The notes under the pieces were generated by a model. The model saw nothing but the letters and a program-made list of their open reading frames with translations, did not search any database and was not told the origin of the DNA. Shown here one piece after another: positions 32,361 through 36,510 of a stretch of DNA of 36,510 nt; the stretch's first letter is position 1, and every line of letters starts with the position of its first letter. A program made the position numbers and the translations under genes. Origin of the DNA: Rhizobium sp. ASV8 (GTDB taxonomy: Bacteria; Pseudomonadota; Alphaproteobacteria; Rhizobiales; Rhizobiaceae). The DNA lies in assembly GCF_016429255.1 (NCBI RefSeq), contig NZ_JAELUG010000071.1:1-36510 (forward strand). Reading direction: 5' to 3'.

Positions 32361-33452
32361 ATGAACATCAAGAGCCTTCTTCTCGGCTCCGCTGCTGCGC
32401 TGGCAGCAGTATCCGGTGCCCATGCAGCTGACGCCATCGTTGCTGCTGAGCCGGAGCCGCTGGAATACGTTCGCATCTGCGACGCATACGGCGCTGGCTA
32501 CTTCTTCATTCCGGGCACCGAAACCTGCCTCAAGATTGGCGGCATGGTTCGTACCGAAGGCAAGTGGTACGACGCCTACAACCCGAACAGCCACAACGGC
32601 ACTCTCTGGCATACCCGCGCTCAGCTGGCGCTGGACACCGCGACCGACACCGAATACGGCCCGCTGAAGACCAACACGGTCATCCGTTGGGACTGGCAGG
32701 AAGGCAACTCCACCAGCACCAAGCTGCTCTGGGCTAACATCAGCCTCGGCGGTTTCCTCGTCGGTAAGGCTGACTCGCAGTACAACTCCTACATCGGCTA
32801 TGCTGGCGACGTCATCAACGACGACGTGATCTATGACGGCCCGTACGAACTCAACCAGTTGACCTACAACTACGATGCAGGCAACGGCTTCACGGCTGTC
32901 GTCTCGCTCGAAGACTCCAACTCCAGCGGCTCGGGCGCTGCCTACGGCGCAAGCTGGGCGACGGACGACAAGGCCAACCATTACGCTCCTGACGTTGTTG
33001 CCGGTGCTGGCTTCAAGTCCGGCGCATGGGGCTTCAAGGTCGTTGGCGGTTACGACTCGATCAAGTCTGAAGGCGCCATCAAGGCTCGTGTCGACGCCGA
33101 CTTCGGCGTATTCTCGGCCTTCTTGATGGGCGGCTGGAACACGGACGGCGACAACCTGAACAAGTACGCAGGCACCAACCTGGCTCGTTCGGCTTGCCCG
33201 GCTGATCGTCCGCAGCTTTGCGGCTGGGGTGACTGGGCTCTCTGGGGTGGCGTTGGCGTTCCGGTTAACGAAAAGCTGAAGTGGAACGTTCAGCTCGCCT
33301 ACACCGACAGCAAGATCTTTGCCGCTACCACGAACCTGAAGTGGAACCCGGTCAAGAACCTGCTCATCGAGCCGGAAATCTCCTACACCAACTTCGATTC
33401 TGTGAACCAGGATCAGGTGTCCGGTATCCTGCGCTTCCAGCGCAGCTTCTAA
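32361..33452 (+). CDS. RopA-type outer-membrane porin
   Basis: This 363-residue porin of the alphaproteobacterial Porin_2 family has a signal peptide (NIKSLLLGSAAALAAVSGAHA, cleavage at residue 22 or 23). The mature N-terminus has the hallmark YVRICDAYGAGYFFIPGTETCLKIGG with two cysteines, and it ends in a C-terminal phenylalanine (LRFQRSF), the outer-membrane insertion signal. The strand-rich middle has many aromatic residues. Codon choice is strongly biased toward GGC, AAC and ATC, as in highly expressed genes. It forms a general diffusion channel in the outer membrane. Rhizobia carry several paralogues, so I do not assign a gene symbol. It is transcribed alone and followed by strong stem-loops. 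Confidence 0.95.
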   Translation: MNIKSLLLGSAAALAAVSGAHAADAIVAAEPEPLEYVRICDAYGAGYFFIPGTETCLKIGGMVRTEGKWYDAYNPNSHNGTLWHTRAQLALDTATDTEYGPLKTNTVIRWDWQEGNSTSTKLLWANISLGGFLVGKADSQYNSYIGYAGDVINDDVIYDGPYELNQLTYNYDAGNGFTAVVSLEDSNSSGSGAAYGASWATDDKANHYAPDVVAGAGFKSGAWGFKVVGGYDSIKSEGAIKARVDADFGVFSAFLMGGWNTDGDNLNKYAGTNLARSACPADRPQLCGWGDWALWGGVGVPVNEKLKWNVQLAYTDSKIFAATTNLKWNPVKNLLIEPEISYTNFDSVNQDQVSGILRFQRSF

Positions 33453-33485
33453 TACAGCTTACCTGGCCTACCTGGGGCCGGGTGC

Positions 33486-33519
33486 GAGAAGCCCTGTGTA
33501 CCGATCCACCGGGCTTCTC
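33486..33519 (+). terminator. First stem-loop after the porin gene
   Basis: GAGAAGCCC and GGGCTTCTC form a 9-bp perfect stem. The stem may extend inward by three pairs after one mismatch. There is no T-run, so it is more likely a 3'-end protecting hairpin than a terminator by itself. Confidence 0.55.
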
Positions 33520-33550
33520 ATAGTGATCGGTTGACCTCCGATCAAAGTCG

Positions 33551-33579
33551 GAAGGATCCGGTTTCCCTCCGGATCCTTC
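33551..33579 (+). terminator. Rho-independent terminator of the porin gene
   Basis: GAAGGATCCGG and CCGGATCCTTC form an 11-bp perfect stem with a 7-nt loop (TTTCCCT), followed by TTATT. This is the best terminator in the window, about 100 nt after the porin stop. Confidence 0.8.
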
Positions 33580-33834
33580 TTATTCAGCGATAACTAGTTT
33601 TGTGTTGTGGAGTGTCAACAAACTCCAGAGGCGATTGCCCCGCAAAGCTCCGCTATCGTAATCGCCCGAAAGCAATCCCCATCGTTCGAGTGAGTGGCCC
33701 AGACCGAGGTCGGAGACGCCCCGGATGGGTAAGGGATGTCTGGCGAAGCCGGTTGATTTGAACCCGTGAATAGCTTTCCGTGTTTGGCCGCAACGCAATG
33801 GCAGGCGAGGGCGCCTCGTTCGGCCGCCGTTCCG

Positions 33835-34674
33835 CTATTTGCAACGTCTATATTCGTAGCCCGGCGAATTTGACGGAACCAGCTGTCGGTCGCGATAAAT
33901 TACCGATATCCTGCTGCCACGCGCCACGCATGCCGCGTTGAAAAAGCTGATCGGATCCACCGCATTGCCATTGGCGTCCTTGACGTTATCGTTGTACTCG
34001 ATCTCGTACACTTGATCTCGATAGGCGTCGGTGAAGACGCTACATTCCTTCCAAACCTCGCATTCCTCGACGATTGCGAAATCGAAGCCGATCTGCGACG
34101 GCCCCTTGGTCGCCAGGCTCGGTGTATTTTTTTGAGCAATGGCAAGATTGGCGGCGTGGGCGCGCTTGACCAGCATCTTCGCGAACGCGACGTTGTTTGC
34201 TTCCGAAAGGACGCCCTGAGATCTCGTCCAGGAATCAAGGTTATCCGCGTCGATGCCCTTGAAGCCATCCGCGGAGCATTTGTCGAACCAGGGGCCGACG
34301 ATCTCCATCAGCGCCAACCGTTTTGCCTCGGTCGACGTATCGAACAGGTATTCGTTCCACTGCTTATCGGTAACGAATTTTCCGTCTTTCCTGACCAACA
34401 ATGTCGGATGCCTCGACGTCCACCAATCGGCGTCGTCGGGTTGGGTCTGGAACGTGTTGACGTAACATATGTTGTACTTATCCTTGACCGGTGGCGCCAG
34501 TCTGTCGCGAACGACAATCGACACGCTCTTTTGCGGGGAATAGGCTCCTCCGAGCTGGTAGTCGAACTGGCCCTTAGCCGGCGGAGAAACGACAGCGTGG
34601 CCGTATGCCGGAAATACGACTAAGACCGTCGCCATCGCAGCGGCGATCGCCGCATGGATCCACTGAGTACGCAT
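33835..34674 (-). CDS. Secreted GH114-type glycosidase (endo-alpha-1,4-polygalactosaminidase-like)
   Basis: This 279-residue protein has a signal peptide (HAAIAAAMATVLVVFPAYGHA). The mature domain has the GH114/TIM-barrel hallmarks: YNICYVNTFQTQPDD near residue 67 (strand with conserved Asn/Thr), GFKGIDADNLDSW near 137-149 (the DG(I/V)xxDNxDxW motif holding a proposed catalytic Asp), an AIAQKNTP strand near 178-185, and FAIVEECEVW near 199-208 with the proposed acidic partner. Family enzymes cleave alpha-1,4-linked galactosamine polymers. AAGG lies 9 nt before ATG 34674. The neighbouring gene upstream on the same strand encodes another secreted protein. The natural substrate here is unproven. 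Confidence 0.8.
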   Translation of the reverse strand: MRTQWIHAAIAAAMATVLVVFPAYGHAVVSPPAKGQFDYQLGGAYSPQKSVSIVVRDRLAPPVKDKYNICYVNTFQTQPDDADWWTSRHPTLLVRKDGKFVTDKQWNEYLFDTSTEAKRLALMEIVGPWFDKCSADGFKGIDADNLDSWTRSQGVLSEANNVAFAKMLVKRAHAANLAIAQKNTPSLATKGPSQIGFDFAIVEECEVWKECSVFTDAYRDQVYEIEYNDNVKDANGNAVDPISFFNAACVARGSRISVIYRDRQLVPSNSPGYEYRRCK

Positions 34675-34856
34675 TGTTGAAAACCTTGTCTTGCTGATTC
34701 CCCGCCTCGAGCACGGCGCTCTGGCGTGTTCATTGGACGGATTGGTTGCCGCCTGGGTCAGCCGTTGTTGCTATCTAATACCAGTCGCGGGATGGGTGGT
34801 AGCGAAGGGTCGGGATAAATTAATGACCGCAATTGACGTCGAATTGTATTCAGTAT

Positions 34857-36269
34857 TCATCGATGAAAGTTTCCTTCATCGTCGATTTTATTTGAGTTAT
34901 TGTCGCCATCCACATGTTCATCGCGATTATCATGCTTTTCATGCAGTTGGTCATCGGATGAATAAACATCGTCTCTATTGATAGGGCGTGTTGAATTATC
35001 ATTCACGTTTCCTATCCGCGCACCTTCAATCACATCACCGTCGCCTTGAGGATTGTAAGTATCGCGATTAGGTTCTCTATCATTGTCGCTACCATTTCCG
35101 GAGCTTTGAATTTTCACCTCCTTCTCTGACGGGATAAGCGACGGTCTATCTAAGTTGGAATCGTCACCTTCATCATCGATGTGCTCCCGTGTGATCTCTG
35201 AGGAGATCGTATCTGATGGCGACACTGTTATATTGATATTTTCGAGGTTTTCCTGCGGCAAAGATTCGTATTCGATGCGCGTCTCGCTATTTATGTTATA
35301 GATGGTTTGATAGGTAATTTCCTGATTGACTTCGATATTGGTAATTTCAATCAACGGATCGTTGATCTCCATTGGCTCGTCAAGCCAACCCCAGCTCCCG
35401 CGATCGTAATAGCCGTCATAGTAGCCTTCCCAATAAGAGCGCCAGCTGCTGAATTCCGGGTCAAGCGATACGAAGTATGGATAGTAGGTCGGGTAATAAA
35501 CCTGTGTCGTGTAGGCGAGCGCGTTGAAGGAGCCGGACGCTATGGTCAGTGTGAGGAGCATATGCTGGTATGTCCGGGCGTCGTCAGGACGGCCATCATA
35601 GTAAGCAAGGTCTCGCCGCAGTTGCGCGACCTGCCATTGAAGCGCAGCATTGGCGGCAACCTGATCTTCCAGCGCCGAGACGCGTCTTTCCAGAGCGCTC
35701 ACCTTTCCACGCAGCGCCCGAATTTCGGCCCTGCTTGGCTCCCCGGCCTTGCTCTGCGACCCTGAGAGAATATATCGCGAAGAATAAGCCCTCCAGGCCG
35801 CGTTCAGACGGCGTATGCCTCTGGCGGCGCGCTCATTTTGCGCTGGCGTCAAGCTATAGCGCGTCTGTAGTTCACCAACGGCGCGAGACAGATCGTTGGT
35901 GGCATCGGCAACCGCCTTGCCCTCGCGGGCGGCAAGAGCGGTCTCAAGCCGCTGATTGGCGCGTGCCGCTTGAGTAACACCATCGATGACGCTGATCGCA
36001 CTTTGATGCCGGGCGCCGGCAGTACCCTTGTAGCTTTCCGCGATGATGCCGAGGGAGACACGCATGTCTGAAAGCAATCCCTGTGCATTTCGTTGTGCCG
36101 TGGGGGCGGCGACAGCCGGAGACGCAAAGGCTACCTGTGTCGCATAGGCCAATGCCGCAACCGATAACGAACCTGCAAGATGACACGAGATTGCGAGCGC
36201 CAAGCCGCCGGACGAAATTCTGTTCAGCACGGAGCGTTTTAACATATCGAAGAATCCATATTTGCGCAT
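34857..36269 (-). CDS. Secreted coiled-coil protein with a long acidic disordered tail
   Basis: This protein is about 470 residues long and I recognise no family. The N-terminus has a long signal-like segment (SGGLALAISCHLAGSLSVAALAYATQVAFA). Residues about 60-185 are helical and Ala/Arg-rich. A heptad stretch near 188-225 (RALRGKVSALERRVSALEDQV) should form a coiled coil. An aromatic section follows with many Tyr, Trp and Phe (YYPTYYPYF, WEGYYDGYYDRGSWGWLDE). The last 160 residues are Asn/Asp/Glu/Ser-rich, low in hydrophobics and encoded by DNA that is visibly more AT-rich than its neighbours. The start is unsure: ATGs at 36374, 36302, 36269 and 36245 are all in frame and none has a clear ribosome site. 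I chose 36269 because a basic stretch and the signal follow it. Confidence 0.65.
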   Translation of the reverse strand: MRKYGFFDMLKRSVLNRISSGGLALAISCHLAGSLSVAALAYATQVAFASPAVAAPTAQRNAQGLLSDMRVSLGIIAESYKGTAGARHQSAISVIDGVTQAARANQRLETALAAREGKAVADATNDLSRAVGELQTRYSLTPAQNERAARGIRRLNAAWRAYSSRYILSGSQSKAGEPSRAEIRALRGKVSALERRVSALEDQVAANAALQWQVAQLRRDLAYYDGRPDDARTYQHMLLTLTIASGSFNALAYTTQVYYPTYYPYFVSLDPEFSSWRSYWEGYYDGYYDRGSWGWLDEPMEINDPLIEITNIEVNQEITYQTIYNINSETRIEYESLPQENLENINITVSPSDTISSEITREHIDDEGDDSNLDRPSLIPSEKEVKIQSSGNGSDNDREPNRDTYNPQGDGDVIEGARIGNVNDNSTRPINRDDVYSSDDQLHEKHDNRDEHVDGDNNSNKIDDEGNFHR

Positions 36270-36510
36270 GCGAGCGCGATTGCAGTTTTCAGTGTCGTGC
36301 ATCAGCGGGGGGAGCTTCGAGGCAGATCTTGGAGGACCGGGGAGCTGATAGCCTCGCGATCGAAACATCGGCAACGGAGGCCAGGTTGGGGCTCCACATC
36401 AGCGCACAAGCCGGCAATCGGAGTATCTGGCATCCTGGCAATGCAGATCGAATGGGCCGCCGGAACGCGTCGGCCGAACGATAAGCAAAGACAGAACGAC
36501 GGCAAACAGC

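Noticed and set aside
1..36510. tRNA, rRNA, CRISPR arrays, insertion sequences, integrases
   Set aside because: I looked for cloverleaf-like segments, evenly spaced repeats and transposase or integrase motifs and saw none.

Overview
The window looks like chromosome or large-replicon DNA of a Rhizobium-like alphaproteobacterium. The evidence is the high GC content, the RopA-type porin with its typical N-terminus, the many peptide ABC transporter genes, and small secreted proteins of a kind common in Rhizobiaceae. I see no rRNA, tRNA, CRISPR array, transposase or phage gene. The species assignment is inference.

Region 1 (1-4749) is the end of a peptide-type ABC import operon: a substrate-binding protein cut by the window edge, two permeases, and one polypeptide carrying both ATPase domains. 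Region 2 (4760-8887) holds mostly single genes: an HSL-type alpha/beta hydrolase, a MYG1-family protein, two small secreted proteins and a PuuD-like glutamine amidotransferase. Region 3 (9033-10689) is a divergent pair, a TetR repressor and a haloalkane dehalogenase with a complete HLD-II catalytic set. Their promoters appear to overlap one palindrome. Region 4 (11094-14704) has two lipoproteins and an OmpR-type two-component pair.

Region 5 (14899-27529) is the most coherent block: a D-amino-acid dehydrogenase-like flavoenzyme, an M55 D-aminopeptidase, an M81 peptidase, an XRE-cupin regulator, a complete five-gene peptide ABC importer, a DSD1-type PLP enzyme and a creatininase-family amidohydrolase. 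I read this as a locus that imports peptides or peptide-like compounds containing D-residues, hydrolyses them, and deaminates or cleaves the D-amino acids. A shared motif, AG(A/G)AAAAT-N3-TTTC or close to it, lies in front of the divergent peptidase genes, the regulator gene and the transporter operon, and is a candidate operator for the XRE-cupin protein.

Region 6 (27665-36374) is dominated by envelope and secreted proteins: a GNAT protein, an inverse-autotransporter barrel joined to a beta-helix passenger, a NIPSNAP protein, two small proteins, a RopA-type porin followed by strong stem-loops, a secreted GH114-type glycosidase, and a secreted coiled-coil protein with a long acidic, Asn/Asp/Ser-rich disordered tail.

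Functional statements rest on motif recognition by eye. No alignment, structure prediction or database search was run.
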